Assembly: GCF_001976065.1 (NCBI RefSeq)
Contig: NZ_MNAH01000003.1
Location: 592,589 to 656,588, forward strand
Source of the DNA: Pseudomonas putida
GTDB lineage: Bacteria > Pseudomonadota > Gammaproteobacteria > Pseudomonadales > Pseudomonadaceae
Reading direction: 5' to 3'
DNA length: 64,000 nucleotides
The notes under the pieces are model-generated. The model was not told where the DNA came from, did no database searches, and worked only from the letters and a program-made list of their open reading frames with translations. Within the stretch, counting starts at the first letter, position 1, and the number at the start of each line of letters is the position of its first letter. Position numbers and translations under genes: made by a program. Shown piece after piece: positions 8,385 to 17,502 of this stretch.

Positions 8385-8478
8385 CCTGTGGGAGCGGGCT
8401 TGCTCGCGAATGCGGAATGTCAGGCGATATTTGTATCGACTGATACTACGTATTCGCGAGCAAGCCCGCTCCCACAGG
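8385..8478. repeat. REP-like palindrome with perfect 27-bp arms
   Basis: The arm at 8385-8411 (begins CCTGTGGGAGCGGGC) is the exact reverse complement of 8452-8478, around a 40-nt centre. It belongs to the same repeat family as the copies at 303, 19729, 25733, 29896, 47753 and 53692. Confidence 0.92.
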
Positions 8479-8509
8479 GTTGTGCAGGGTCAGACACGTT
8501 TGCGCAGGC

Positions 8510-8536
8510 AAAAAAAAAGGGCAACCGAAGTTGCCC
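8510..8536 (-). terminator. Terminator for ccoM (minus strand)
   Basis: On the minus strand GGGCAA-CTTCGG-TTGCCC is followed by nine T residues (8510-8518). It is a compact stem with a stable CTTCGG loop, placed 36 nt after the ccoM stop codon. Confidence 0.88.
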
Positions 8537-8571
8537 AAAATGCCTTGCGTGCTCATTGCCTCCAGAAAGAC

Positions 8572-8688
8572 CTACGGCTTTTTCCGCTTGTGCGAGTCTT
8601 TCCAGATAAAAAGTCCGAACCCTGCAAAAAACACAAACATGAGGCTGACGGTCAGCACTCCGGCGATCACCACGTTATCGAAAAACAT
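8572..8688 (-). CDS. ccoM: cbb3-type cytochrome c oxidase small subunit CcoM
   Basis: A 38-residue, single-helix membrane protein starting MFFDNVVIAGVLTV and ending IWKDSHKRKKP. The pattern is a short N-terminus, about 20 hydrophobic residues (about 5-28), then a basic C-terminus. It closely resembles the small CcoM subunit that stabilises the cbb3 oxidase in P. stutzeri, as I recall that sequence. An AGGAG site lies 7 nt before the ATG, a strong terminator follows the stop, and two Anr/FNR-like boxes lie upstream at 8754-8767 and 8803-8816. That fits low-oxygen induction of a terminal oxidase part. It is far from any ccoNOPQ genes in the window and is easily missed because of its size. Confidence 0.85.
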   Translation of the reverse strand: MFFDNVVIAGVLTVSLMFVFFAGFGLFIWKDSHKRKKP

Positions 8689-8753
8689 GACGCGTCTCCT
8701 GCAGTTGCCCTGTTGCGATGGAGCCAAGGTAACCAATCGGGCAGGAGAGAATA

Positions 8754-8767
8754 TTGACCGGGATCAA
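8754..8767 (-). promoter_or_regulatory. Anr/FNR box upstream of ccoM
   Basis: TTGACCGGGATCAA (plus strand) matches the TTGAT-N4-ATCAA consensus at all but one position. Its centre is 72 bp before the ccoM ATG, which would put a transcription start about 30 bp before the ATG if used as a class II site. Confidence 0.72.
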
Positions 8768-8802
8768 TGTTGCCCGGGACCGGGCACGGAAGGAGAGGAA
8801 AA

Positions 8803-8816
8803 CTGACCTGCATCAA
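8803..8816 (-). promoter_or_regulatory. Second Anr/FNR-like box
   Basis: CTGACCTGCATCAA has one half-site ATCAA intact and the other altered (CTGAC). It lies 49 bp further upstream of ccoM than the first box, about five helical turns. It could be a second, weaker site for the same regulator. Confidence 0.4.
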
Positions 8817-8831
8817 TCGATGCAGGAGCAC

Positions 8832-8993
8832 TCAACGTTTTTTGGGCTTGTTCTTCGGCTTTTTCTTCGCCTTGCCCAACGGCATGGCCTGTTCGAACGC
8901 CTGGCGCACTTCGTTCAGGCGCTTGTCGTTAAGGTCATGGACACGCTTGGCGCGTTCGGCATTCAGGTCGATCAGCTTGTCATCTTGGCTCAT
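8832..8993 (-). CDS. Small Lys-rich protein of unknown function
   Basis: A 53-residue frame starting MSQDDKLIDLNAERAKR and ending in a strongly basic tail (KAKKKPKNKPKKR). The first 40 residues look like one amphipathic helix. The ribosome site is weak, and the frame stays open for about 36 codons upstream without another ATG, so the true start is uncertain. It lies on the same strand as the next small gene and ends about 65 bp before the better Anr-like box. The compositional contrast between acidic N-half and basic tail suggests a nucleic-acid- or ribosome-associated protein, but this is only inference. Confidence 0.5.
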   Translation of the reverse strand: MSQDDKLIDLNAERAKRVHDLNDKRLNEVRQAFEQAMPLGKAKKKPKNKPKKR

Positions 8994-9092
8994 GGCGTCA
9001 GTGCATCGCTTGAAAAGAAGTTCAATGGCCGCCTCGCGCGGCAGGGATGTGCCAATAATGCGGTCTGGCGACGGCGCTGACCAGCCACGGGC

Positions 9093-9434
9093 TCAAATCT
9101 CGATGTCGACCCACAAGCCCTGGCGAGGCTGGTCTTCCATCAACGGGGCCACCGGCACGGTGTTGTCGGCATTGAGCTCGTCACCCGGGATCGCCAGGTG
9201 CGCTTGCGGGTCCTCGTCGGCTTCACGGCGGCGGCGTTGCTGCTCCTGCTTGCGTCGCTGTTCCTCGCGCAACAGCAGCGCGGCCTCTTCCGGATCGCGC
9301 TGTTGCAGGTCGATGGTGCTGTCGCTGGCGCTTTCCTGCATCGGCACGACGGGCGCGATATCCGGGCGCGGGCGGACCGGGTCGTGCTGGGAAGTGATCG
9401 GCACGGCACTCAAGGGGAGCATCGGTGGCAGCAT
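9093..9434 (-). CDS. Conserved hypothetical protein with Arg/Gln/Glu-rich helix
   Basis: A 113-residue protein starting MLPPMLPLSAVPITSQ. A Pro-rich, disordered-looking N-terminus is followed by a charged helix (about residues 45-75, 'LLREEQRRKQEQQRRRRE') and an acidic C-terminus ending LWVDIEI. The ATG at 9434 has AGGAG 11 nt upstream. There is no signal peptide or membrane segment. I recall relatives next to rapA in other Pseudomonas, sometimes mislabelled aspartate-semialdehyde dehydrogenase, but nothing in the sequence supports an enzyme. It is divergent from rapA. Confidence 0.65.
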   Translation of the reverse strand: MLPPMLPLSAVPITSQHDPVRPRPDIAPVVPMQESASDSTIDLQQRDPEEAALLLREEQRRKQEQQRRRREADEDPQAHLAIPGDELNADNTVPVAPLMEDQPRQGLWVDIEI

Positions 9435-9603
9435 ATTTATCAGTCTCCTGTCTGCAGGCTGTCGGCCGCGGTGACGGCGACTTGAGCCATCGGTCGCAAA
9501 CTGTGACCCGATTGGCACGGCGTGAAGTTTCGCAGCTACGATTTCTTCAGCCTGGGAAGATCATGAGTTCGCAGCCCAAGGCAGTTCCCACACAGGTAAT
9601 CCT

Positions 9604-9632
9604 TTGGTCTGGAGACCTGATTCCGTTAAGAT
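9604..9632 (+). promoter_or_regulatory. Putative sigma-70 promoter of rapA
   Basis: A -35 box TTGGTC (9604-9609) and a -10 box TAAGAT (9627-9632) are separated by the ideal 17 bp. They lie 33 bp before the rapA ATG. Confidence 0.5.
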
Positions 9633-9664
9633 AGCCCGCTTTTTCAAGGTGGGAGTCAGGCAGC

Positions 9665-12511
9665 ATGGCGCAGCAGTATCAACCGGGGCAACGCTGGATC
9701 AGTGACAGCGAAGCGGAGCTGGGTTTGGGCACCGTTCTGGCACAGGACGGCCGCTTGTTGACCGTGCTCTACCCGGCCACTGGCGACACTCGCCAGTACG
9801 CGCTACGGAATGCGCCCCTCACCCGTGTGCGGTTTTCGCCGGGTGACACCATCACTCACTTCGAAGGCTGGAAACTGACCGTACGCGAAGTCGACGACGT
9901 CGATGGCCTGCTGGTCTATCACGGTCTCGACGCGCAGAACGAAGTGGTCACCCTGCCGGAAACCCAACTGTCGAACTTCATCCAGTTCCGTCTCGCCAGC
10001 GACCGTCTGTTCGCCGGGCAGATCGACCCCCTGGCCTGGTTCGCCCTGCGTTACCACACCCTCGAACACACCAGCCGCCAGCTGCAGTCGTCGCTGTGGG
10101 GCCTGGGTGGCGTGCGTGCGCAACCGATCGCGCACCAACTGCACATCGCCCGCGAAGTGGCCGACCGTATTGCGCCACGGGTCCTGCTGGCCGACGAAGT
10201 GGGCCTGGGCAAAACCATCGAAGCCGGTCTGGTGATCCATCGCCAGCTGCTCTCGGGCCGCGCCAATCGCGTGCTGATCCTGGTGCCGGAAAACCTCCAG
10301 CACCAATGGCTGGTGGAAATGCGCCGGCGCTTCAACCTGCAGGTCGCGCTGTTCGACGAAGAACGCTTCATCGAAAGCGATGCCTCCAACCCGTTCGAAG
10401 ACACCCAGCTCGCGCTGGTGGCGCTGGAGTGGCTGGTAGACGACGAGAAAGCCCAGGACGCGTTGTTCGCCGCCGGCTGGGACTTGCTGGTCGTCGACGA
10501 AGCCCACCACCTGGTGTGGCACGAAGACCAGGTCAGCCCGCAATACTCCCTGGTCGAGCAGCTTGCTGAAACCATCCCGGGCGTGCTGCTGTTGACCGCA
10601 ACCCCGGAACAACTGGGCCAGGACAGCCACTTCGCGCGTCTGCGCCTGCTCGACCCGAATCGTTTCCATGACCTGGCGGCATTCCGCGCCGAGAGCGAAA
10701 ACTATCGCCCGGTGGCCGAGGCCGTTCAGGAGCTGCTGGAAAAAGGTCGCCTGTCACCGAAAGCCCACGAAACCATTCATGGCTTCCTCGGTAACGAAGG
10801 CGAAGCCCTGCTGACCGCCGTCAACGATGGCGACACCGAAGCCAGCGCGCGCCTGGTGCGCGAGCTGCTGGACCGCCACGGCACCGGCCGCGTACTGTTC
10901 CGTAATACCCGGGCCGCGGTCCAGGGCTTCCCGGAGCGCAAGCTGCATCCTTACCCGCTGCCGTGCCCGGACGAATACCTCGAACTGCCGCTGGGCGATC
11001 ACGCCGAGCTGTACCCGGAAGTCAGCTTCCAGGCCCAGCCGGACGCCAATGAAGAAGAGCGTTGGTGGAAATTCGACCCACGGGTCGAGTGGCTGATCGA
11101 CCAGTTGAAAATGCTCAAGCGCACCAAGGTACTGGTGATCTGCGCCCACGCCGAAACCGCCATGGACCTGGAAGACGCCCTGCGCGTGCGTTCCGGCATC
11201 CCGGCCACGGTATTCCACGAGGGCATGAACATCCTCGAGCGTGACCGCGCCGCCGCCTACTTCGCCGACGAAGAGTTTGGCGCGCAAGTGCTGATCTGCT
11301 CGGAAATCGGCAGTGAAGGTCGCAACTTCCAGTTCTCACACCACCTGGTGCTGTTCGACCTGCCGGCCCACCCGGACCTGCTGGAACAACGTATCGGTCG
11401 TCTGGACCGGATCGGCCAGAAGCACACCATCGAACTGCACGTGCCGTACCTGGAAACCAGCCCGCAAGAGCGCCTGTTCCAGTGGTACCACGAAGCCCTG
11501 AACGCGTTCCTCAACACCTGCCCGACCGGCAACGCCCTGCAACATCAGTTCGGCCCGCGCCTGCTGCCGTTGCTCGAAGAAGCCGATGACGGTGACTGGC
11601 AAGCGCTGATCGACGAAGCCCGTACCGAGCGAGAGCGCCTGGAAGCCGAGCTGCACACCGGCCGCGACCGTTTGCTGGAGCTCAACTCCGGTGGCGCCGG
11701 CGAAGGTGAGGCGCTGGTCGAGGCCATCCTCGAGCAGGACGACCAGTTCGCCCTGCCGATCTACATGGAAACCCTGTTCGATGCATTCGGCATCGACAGC
11801 GAAGACCATTCGGAAAACGCCCTGATCCTCAAGCCGAGCGAAAAAATGCTCGACGCCAGCTTCCCGCTGGGCGACGACGAAGGCGTGACCATCACCTACG
11901 ACCGCAACCAGGCGCTGTCTCGCGAAGACATGCAGTTCATTACCTGGGAACACCCGATGGTCCAGGGCGGCATGGACCTGGTGCTGTCCGGCTCCATGGG
12001 CAATACCGCCGTGGCGCTGATCAAGAACAAGGCGCTGAAACCCGGCACCGTGTTGCTGGAACTGCTCTACGTCAGTGAAGTGGTTGCCCCGCGCTCGCTG
12101 CAACTGGGCCGCTACCTGCCGCCGGCCGCCCTGCGCTGCCTGCTCGATGCCAATGGCAATGACCTGTCGGCCCGGGTGTCGTTCGAGACCTTGAACGATC
12201 AACTCGAAAGCGTGCCCCGCGCCAGCGCCAACAAGTTCATCCAGGCACAGCGCGATCAGCTGACGCCACGGATCAACGCCGGCGAAGACAAGATCTACCC
12301 ACGTCACGCCGAACGCGTGGCAGAGGCGCAACGTCGCCTGGCTGCCGATACCGACGAAGAACTGGCACGCCTGACCGCGTTGCAAGCGGTCAACCCGACC
12401 GTACGTGACAGCGAACTGGTTGCCCTGCGCAAGCAGCGCGAACAAGGCCTGGCCATGCTCGACAAGGCGGCGCTGCGACTGGAAGCGATACGGGTGTTGG
12501 TGGCGGGTTAA
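9665..12511 (+). CDS. rapA: RNA polymerase-associated ATPase RapA (HepA)
   Basis: RapA is a Swi2/Snf2-type translocase that binds RNA polymerase and helps it recycle after termination. The 948-residue length is typical. The N-terminal Tudor-like region (residues 1-105) starts [20 protein letters not shown]. Walker A is GLGKT at 180-184, the DEAH box is at 278-281, and the second helicase lobe includes '[15 protein letters not shown]' and '[11 protein letters not shown]' (motif VI). All key ATPase motifs are intact. The gene is monocistronic: its own promoter-like sequence precedes it and a strong terminator follows 28 nt after the stop. Confidence 0.97.
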   Translation: MAQQYQPGQRWISDSEAELGLGTVLAQDGRLLTVLYPATGDTRQYALRNAPLTRVRFSPGDTITHFEGWKLTVREVDDVDGLLVYHGLDAQNEVVTLPETQLSNFIQFRLASDRLFAGQIDPLAWFALRYHTLEHTSRQLQSSLWGLGGVRAQPIAHQLHIAREVADRIAPRVLLADEVGLGKTIEAGLVIHRQLLSGRANRVLILVPENLQHQWLVEMRRRFNLQVALFDEERFIESDASNPFEDTQLALVALEWLVDDEKAQDALFAAGWDLLVVDEAHHLVWHEDQVSPQYSLVEQLAETIPGVLLLTATPEQLGQDSHFARLRLLDPNRFHDLAAFRAESENYRPVAEAVQELLEKGRLSPKAHETIHGFLGNEGEALLTAVNDGDTEASARLVRELLDRHGTGRVLFRNTRAAVQGFPERKLHPYPLPCPDEYLELPLGDHAELYPEVSFQAQPDANEEERWWKFDPRVEWLIDQLKMLKRTKVLVICAHAETAMDLEDALRVRSGIPATVFHEGMNILERDRAAAYFADEEFGAQVLICSEIGSEGRNFQFSHHLVLFDLPAHPDLLEQRIGRLDRIGQKHTIELHVPYLETSPQERLFQWYHEALNAFLNTCPTGNALQHQFGPRLLPLLEEADDGDWQALIDEARTERERLEAELHTGRDRLLELNSGGAGEGEALVEAILEQDDQFALPIYMETLFDAFGIDSEDHSENALILKPSEKMLDASFPLGDDEGVTITYDRNQALSREDMQFITWEHPMVQGGMDLVLSGSMGNTAVALIKNKALKPGTVLLELLYVSEVVAPRSLQLGRYLPPAALRCLLDANGNDLSARVSFETLNDQLESVPRASANKFIQAQRDQLTPRINAGEDKIYPRHAERVAEAQRRLAADTDEELARLTALQAVNPTVRDSELVALRKQREQGLAMLDKAALRLEAIRVLVAG

Positions 12512-12539
12512 GTCCCCTGCTCCAGCGCTTCAACAAAGA

Positions 12540-12567
12540 GGCCCGCAGCGATGCGGGCCTTTTTTTT
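12540..12567 (+). terminator. Rho-independent terminator after rapA
   Basis: GGCCCGC (12540-12546) pairs with GCGGGCC (12553-12559) around AGCGAT, followed by eight T residues. Confidence 0.92.
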
Positions 12568-12610
12568 ACCTGACTTTTGTGCGATGCCGATGGCCTGCTG
12601 GCAATGGCGA

Positions 12611-13960
12611 TCAAGCAGTCGCCGCAACACCCTCAGGTTCAACCCCCCCAACCAACCCATCCTTCATCCGCTTCGCATCGCGCACAAAACTCCGCGACGC
12701 CAACACCAGGAACACCATGGTGAAGAACAGCGCCACCGGTATCAGGTACATCGCGTCATGCAGGCCGACTGCCTTGAAAGCTTCAGTCATCTGTTCGGCA
12801 CCGGCCGCGAGCATGGCGGTGTGGGCAAAGTGATCGGACAACGCCCCAACCACCACCGGACCCAGACCACCCCCCAACAGGTACAGCCCGGCAAAAAACA
12901 AGGCCATGGCGGTGGCTCGCAGGCGCGGCTCGACCACGTCCTGGATCGCCGTGTAGACGCAGGTATAGAAGTTATAGGCAAACAACCAGCCCAGGCTGAA
13001 CACGGCCACGAACACACCGATCTCGATCCGCCCCGAATGCAGCGCCCAGGCAGTACACAAGGTTGAGATGATCAGACTGAATGCAGCAAACAGCAGGCGA
13101 CCGTTGGCCACCCGCTGATGGATCTTGTCCGCGACCCAGCCACCCAGTGTCAGGCCGAACAACCCGGTCACGCCGACGATCACCCCGGTCGCCACCGCGG
13201 CTTCCTGCAACGGCATCAGGAAATAACGCTGCAGCATGGGCACCAGGAACGAGTTGCAGGCATAGGTGGCAAAGTTGAAACAGAGCCCCGCCATCACGAG
13301 CCACAGGAAGGTCGGCACCGCCAACACCCGGCGGATCGGCCGGTCGATCTTTTCCTGTGACACTTGCACGCTTTCCGCCGCACCGCGCTTAGGCTCCTTG
13401 ATGAAGAACATGAAGATCGCCAGGATCAGCCCCGGCACGGCGGCAATGAAGAACGGCGCCCGCCAGCTGTCGAATGCCTTGACCATCGCGCCGATGGTGA
13501 AGAACGCCAACAATAGACCCAACGGCAACCCGAGCATGAAGATGCCCATGGCCCGCGCCCGTCGATGCGCCGGAAACAGGTCGCCGATCAGCGAGTTGGC
13601 GGCCGGTGCATAACTGGCCTCACCGATACCCACCCCCATGCGCACGATCAGGAAACTCCAGAAACTGCCCACCATTCCGTTGACCGCCGTCAGCCCGCTC
13701 CACACCGCCAGGCCCCAACCCATCAACTTGCTGCGCGAACCCGTATCGGCCATACGGCCCAACGGCAGACCGGCGATCGCGTAGACGATGGTGAATGCCG
13801 TACCGATGATCCCCAGCTGAAAGTCGCTGAGGTGCCACTCCATGCGGATCGGTTCGATGATGATGGCGGGAATCGTGCGGTCGAAAAAGTTGAACAGGTT
13901 GGCCAGGAACAGCAGGAACAAAATGCGCCAGGCATTCGCCGCTTGGGTCGAGTTCTGCAT
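12611..13960 (-). CDS. Spinster-type MFS transporter
   Basis: A 449-residue major facilitator with twelve predicted membrane segments. The start region 'ANLFNFFDRTIPAIIIEPI' and the loop 2-3 motif 'GLPLGRMADTGSRSK' are typical of the Spinster-like branch. The ATG at 13960 (MQNSTQAANAWR) is preferred; the longer frame to 14035 adds a leader unlike the family. Substrates of bacterial relatives are poorly known (organic anions or sphingolipid-like compounds in eukaryotic relatives), so none is assigned. It converges on rapA, whose terminator lies between, and is divergent from the MHYT-GGDEF-EAL gene. Confidence 0.82.
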   Translation of the reverse strand: MQNSTQAANAWRILFLLFLANLFNFFDRTIPAIIIEPIRMEWHLSDFQLGIIGTAFTIVYAIAGLPLGRMADTGSRSKLMGWGLAVWSGLTAVNGMVGSFWSFLIVRMGVGIGEASYAPAANSLIGDLFPAHRRARAMGIFMLGLPLGLLLAFFTIGAMVKAFDSWRAPFFIAAVPGLILAIFMFFIKEPKRGAAESVQVSQEKIDRPIRRVLAVPTFLWLVMAGLCFNFATYACNSFLVPMLQRYFLMPLQEAAVATGVIVGVTGLFGLTLGGWVADKIHQRVANGRLLFAAFSLIISTLCTAWALHSGRIEIGVFVAVFSLGWLFAYNFYTCVYTAIQDVVEPRLRATAMALFFAGLYLLGGGLGPVVVGALSDHFAHTAMLAAGAEQMTEAFKAVGLHDAMYLIPVALFFTMVFLVLASRSFVRDAKRMKDGLVGGVEPEGVAATA

Positions 13961-14241
13961 GGGTCCATCTCTTTTTATTGTTATGGGGGCTTCACTGCCA
14001 CCCGGAACCTGCAATCTAGTCAGGCCGGCCAACACTGTCTGTAATTATTCGTAAAGCTGATACCCGCCCATGGAAACAGACGGGGCCCAGGCAACATTTT
14101 ATTTCCAAACGCACTAAGACTCATTCCAAAATCATTGGGAGACAATGTGCCACTATCCCTTGCGTTCAATGCACGCCTTCTATACTGCAAGGCATTCGCC
14201 AGCGTTGATTGCCGGCCAGGGAGACAAACACGGGGCATGCT

Positions 14242-16458
14242 ATGGAGTGGCTTGGTCTGCATTTCACTACACAGCTAGCAGAAAGCGGACAGGTCATACT
14301 CCAATGCGTACATGACCCTTTTCTGGTGCTGCTGGCTTTTCTGGTCGCTTGCGCCGGGTGTTTCGCCACACTGGATATGGCCGAACGGATTGCCCAGGCA
14401 CAAAAACCGGCGTCACAACGTCTTTGGCGCTGGATCGGTGCCGGATGCCTGGCCGGCGGAATCTGGGCCATGCACTTCATTGGGATGTTGGCGTTCCAGG
14501 CGCCGATAGACGTGCATTACCACTTGCCGATCACGCTCTTGTCGCTGTTGGTTGCACTGTGTGCGTCGTGGTTGGCGATGCACACCCTCAGCCTGCCAAC
14601 CCTGAACTTGCGGCAATGCTGCAAGGCATCGATCGTCATCGGCCTCGGCATAGCCACCATGCACTACGTGGGCATGGCCGCCATGCGTTCTCAAGCGACG
14701 GCTTATTACCAACCGGCGCTGTTCATTCTGTCGCTCCTGATCGCCTTTGCCGTCAGTCTGGCGGCACTACTGCTAGCGAGTTATCTGCGCACTGGTGCGG
14801 GTATTTTTCACCAACTGCGCAAATGCGGCGCCAGCCTGTTGCTGGGTGCAGGCATCATCAGCCTGCATTTCACCGGCATGGCTGCCTTCGACCTGGTGCT
14901 GCCAACCGGCAGCCTGTTGACCCAGCCAAGTGAAAACAACCATCTGCAACTGGGCCTGACAATAGCCGTCATGACCCTGCTCATCATTGGCAGCTGCATC
15001 AGTGCAGCGCTGGCGGACAAGAAGCTGCAGCACAAGGACCGTGACCTGCTGCGGGTGAACTCGCTGCTCACCCAACTCGATCAAGCGCGCATGTCCCTGC
15101 AACAAGTGGCGCACTACGACGCCCTGACCAACCTGGTCAACCGTCGCGGGTTCAACCAGCTTTTCGCTGAAAAGCTCCTGGAGCGCACTCACTCAGGCGG
15201 TATGCTCGCGGTGCTGTTCCTGGATATCGACCATTTCAAGCGCATCAATGACAGCCTCGGCCACGATGCCGGCGATGAACTGCTCAAGGTGCTCGCCCGG
15301 CACATCAAGAGCTCGGTGCGCAGCCATGAAGATGTGGTGGCACGCTTTGGAGGCGACGAATTCTGCATCCTCATCGACCTGCATGACCGTGAAGAGGCGC
15401 GCCAGATGGCCCAGCGCATCATGCTGAAAATGAAGGAACCCATCGAGCTGTCCGGACGGCGCATGGTCATGACCACCAGCATCGGCATCAGCGTGTTCCC
15501 CGAGGACGGCAAGACCTGTGAAGAACTGCTGAAAAACGCCGACCTGGCGCTGTATCAATCCAAGGACAGCGGCCGCAACGGCCTGAATTTCTTCAGTGCC
15601 AACCTCAAAGCACGCGCCATGCTGGAGCTGCAACTGGAGGAAGAACTGCGCCATGCGCTGCGCGAAGACACCGGCCTGATGCTCTATTACCAACCGATCT
15701 ACGACCTCAAGACCGGCCAGGCCAGCAAGCTCGAAGCGTTGATCCGCTGGCAACACCCGGTCCACGGATTTCTCGCGCCGGACCGCTTCATTGGCATCGC
15801 CGAGGCCAATGGCCTGATCACCGAACTGGACAATTGGGTGCTGCGCAAGGCCTGCCAGGACCTGGGTGAGCTGTCACGCCAGGGGTGTGCGAACCTGAAG
15901 ATCTCCATCAATTGCTCTCCGCTGACCCTGGCGCGCGAAGAACTGAGCGACGAAATCTCACTCGCCTTGCGCAATGCCGGGGTCGAACCCCATCGCCTGG
16001 AACTGGAGGTCACCGAGAATGCGCTGATGGGCAACATTGCCGATACCCTGGTGTTGCTGCAGCAGATACGCGCCCTGGGCGTATCGCTGTCGATCGATGA
16101 CTTCGGCACTGGCTATTCCTCCCTGGCTTACCTCAAGCGCTTGCCGCTGAACACCTTGAAGATCGACCGGTCGTTCATCCAGGACATTCCAAAAGCCACC
16201 CAGGACATGGAAATCGTCCAGGCCATTATCGTCATGGCCCACACCCTTCACCTGGACGTGGTCACCGAAGGCGTCGAAACGTTCGAGCAATACCAGTTTC
16301 TCGAACGCCACGGCTGCGACTTCGTCCAGGGTTACCTGCTCAGCCGCCCGGTACCGCTGGGCGAACTGCGGCCCGTGCTGAACGAAATCAACCAGCGCAA
16401 ACATTCATGCACCGTCACGCACCTGAGTCTTGCTCACGGTACATCTGCACTAATGTAG
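14242..16458 (+). CDS. Membrane MHYT-GGDEF-EAL cyclic-di-GMP protein
   Basis: A 738-residue bifunctional c-di-GMP enzyme of the MucR/YkoW type. Seven hydrophobic segments (residues about 10-260) contain three MHYT motifs (AMHFIGM, TMHYVGM, SLHFTGM), thought to bind copper and sense oxygen, CO or NO. A GGDEF domain follows with intact 'RFGGDEF', then an EAL domain with intact 'KLEALIRW' and 'DDFGTGYSSLAYL'. Both synthesis and hydrolysis of c-di-GMP are therefore possible. The ATG at 14242 (MEWLGLHF) starts the membrane domain directly; a TTG at 14209 is less likely. The 3' end overlaps the convergent dehydrogenase gene by 44 bp. Confidence 0.9.
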   Translation: MEWLGLHFTTQLAESGQVILQCVHDPFLVLLAFLVACAGCFATLDMAERIAQAQKPASQRLWRWIGAGCLAGGIWAMHFIGMLAFQAPIDVHYHLPITLLSLLVALCASWLAMHTLSLPTLNLRQCCKASIVIGLGIATMHYVGMAAMRSQATAYYQPALFILSLLIAFAVSLAALLLASYLRTGAGIFHQLRKCGASLLLGAGIISLHFTGMAAFDLVLPTGSLLTQPSENNHLQLGLTIAVMTLLIIGSCISAALADKKLQHKDRDLLRVNSLLTQLDQARMSLQQVAHYDALTNLVNRRGFNQLFAEKLLERTHSGGMLAVLFLDIDHFKRINDSLGHDAGDELLKVLARHIKSSVRSHEDVVARFGGDEFCILIDLHDREEARQMAQRIMLKMKEPIELSGRRMVMTTSIGISVFPEDGKTCEELLKNADLALYQSKDSGRNGLNFFSANLKARAMLELQLEEELRHALREDTGLMLYYQPIYDLKTGQASKLEALIRWQHPVHGFLAPDRFIGIAEANGLITELDNWVLRKACQDLGELSRQGCANLKISINCSPLTLAREELSDEISLALRNAGVEPHRLELEVTENALMGNIADTLVLLQQIRALGVSLSIDDFGTGYSSLAYLKRLPLNTLKIDRSFIQDIPKATQDMEIVQAIIVMAHTLHLDVVTEGVETFEQYQFLERHGCDFVQGYLLSRPVPLGELRPVLNEINQRKHSCTVTHLSLAHGTSALM

Positions 16459-17308
16459 ACGGGTCCTTTTCCAGGAAACCCTGGCTCCCATGCAGGCGCA
16501 TCAATTGCGCGGCCAGGCCGCTGATCGGCGTCGCCGAACCTTGCTCGCGGGAAAACTTTACCGCGCCATCCAGATCCTTGAGCAAGGTCCGCACATGCCA
16601 TTTGACCGGTTCGAAACGGCTCTCGGCCATTTGCGGTGCCAGGAACTGCAAGGGTTTTGAATCGGCAAACCCACCGGCCAGTGCCTCGGCGATCAGGCTG
16701 GCATCGACACCGGAGCGCTCCGCCAAGGCCACCACTTCGGCGATGACCAGTGCATTGCAGGCAACGATCATCTGGTTGCAGGCCTTCGTCACCTGCCCTG
16801 CTCCCACCGCACCCATGTGTGTCACCCGCTGACCGAGGCTCAGCAAAACCGGTTTGACCCGTTCAAGGTCAGCCACGGTGCCGCCGACCATGATCGCCAG
16901 GCTTCCGGCCTCGGCACCCACCACTCCGCCGGACACTGGCGCGTCCAGCCAACCCATGCCGGTCTTGCCGAGTTCTGTCGCCATTTCCCGGGTCGCCGTG
17001 GGTTCCAGGCTGGAAAAATCCACCAGCAATTGTCCTTCTTTCGCCCCCTCGGCGATGCCCGACTTGCCGAAAACCACCTCACGGACCACCGAGGTATCCG
17101 CCAGGCACAACATCACCACCTCGGCGTGCCGACACAACTCGGCAGGTGTGGCGACCTGGCGTGCACCGGCCTCGACCAGCGGCGCACACTTGGCCGGATT
17201 ACGGTTCCACACCGTCAGCGGGTAACCCGCGGCGAGCAAACGCTGGCACATCGGCAGGCCCATCAGGCCAATTCCGGCAAAACCCAGGGACGGTAGCGTT
17301 GACATCAT
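16415..17308 (-). CDS. NAD(P)-dependent beta-hydroxyacid dehydrogenase
   Basis: A 297-residue member of the 3-hydroxyisobutyrate / tartronate semialdehyde dehydrogenase family, reducing or oxidising a beta-hydroxyacid with NAD(P)H. The Rossmann motif 'GFAGIGLMGLPM' is at the N-terminus. 'DAPVSGGVVGAEAGSLAIMVGG' (quoted in part as DAPVSGGVVGAE) marks the substrate loop, and 'GQVTKACNQM' carries the catalytic Lys. The exact substrate is unknown: the context, a c-di-GMP protein and a tubulin-like gene, gives no pathway. Met-Met at the start makes 17308 or 17305 equally possible. The last codons overlap the opposite gene by 44 bp. Confidence 0.88.
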   Translation of the reverse strand: MMSTLPSLGFAGIGLMGLPMCQRLLAAGYPLTVWNRNPAKCAPLVEAGARQVATPAELCRHAEVVMLCLADTSVVREVVFGKSGIAEGAKEGQLLVDFSSLEPTATREMATELGKTGMGWLDAPVSGGVVGAEAGSLAIMVGGTVADLERVKPVLLSLGQRVTHMGAVGAGQVTKACNQMIVACNALVIAEVVALAERSGVDASLIAEALAGGFADSKPLQFLAPQMAESRFEPVKWHVRTLLKDLDGAVKFSREQGSATPISGLAAQLMRLHGSQGFLEKDPSTLVQMYREQDSGA

Positions 17309-17502
17309 TTTGCCTCCTTTTGATTAAAGAACAGCGAATATTGGCCGATTCATCAGGACTCAGGAAAGGATTCCGCCGAGCGACGCACATGCTGATGCCC
17401 CGCTCGGGTCAAATACGCGCTGATAAAAGACGCGAGATCTCATTCCGTGACGGTCGACGACAGTATGTTGCCCGACTGACCAGCCCAGGTAGATGGCGAA
17501 CG

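Noticed and set aside
17146..17502. N-terminal extension of the tubulin-like gene
   Set aside because: The frame is open upstream, but the residues are basic and irregular, and it overlaps the dehydrogenase gene on the other strand. The ATG at 17503 was kept.
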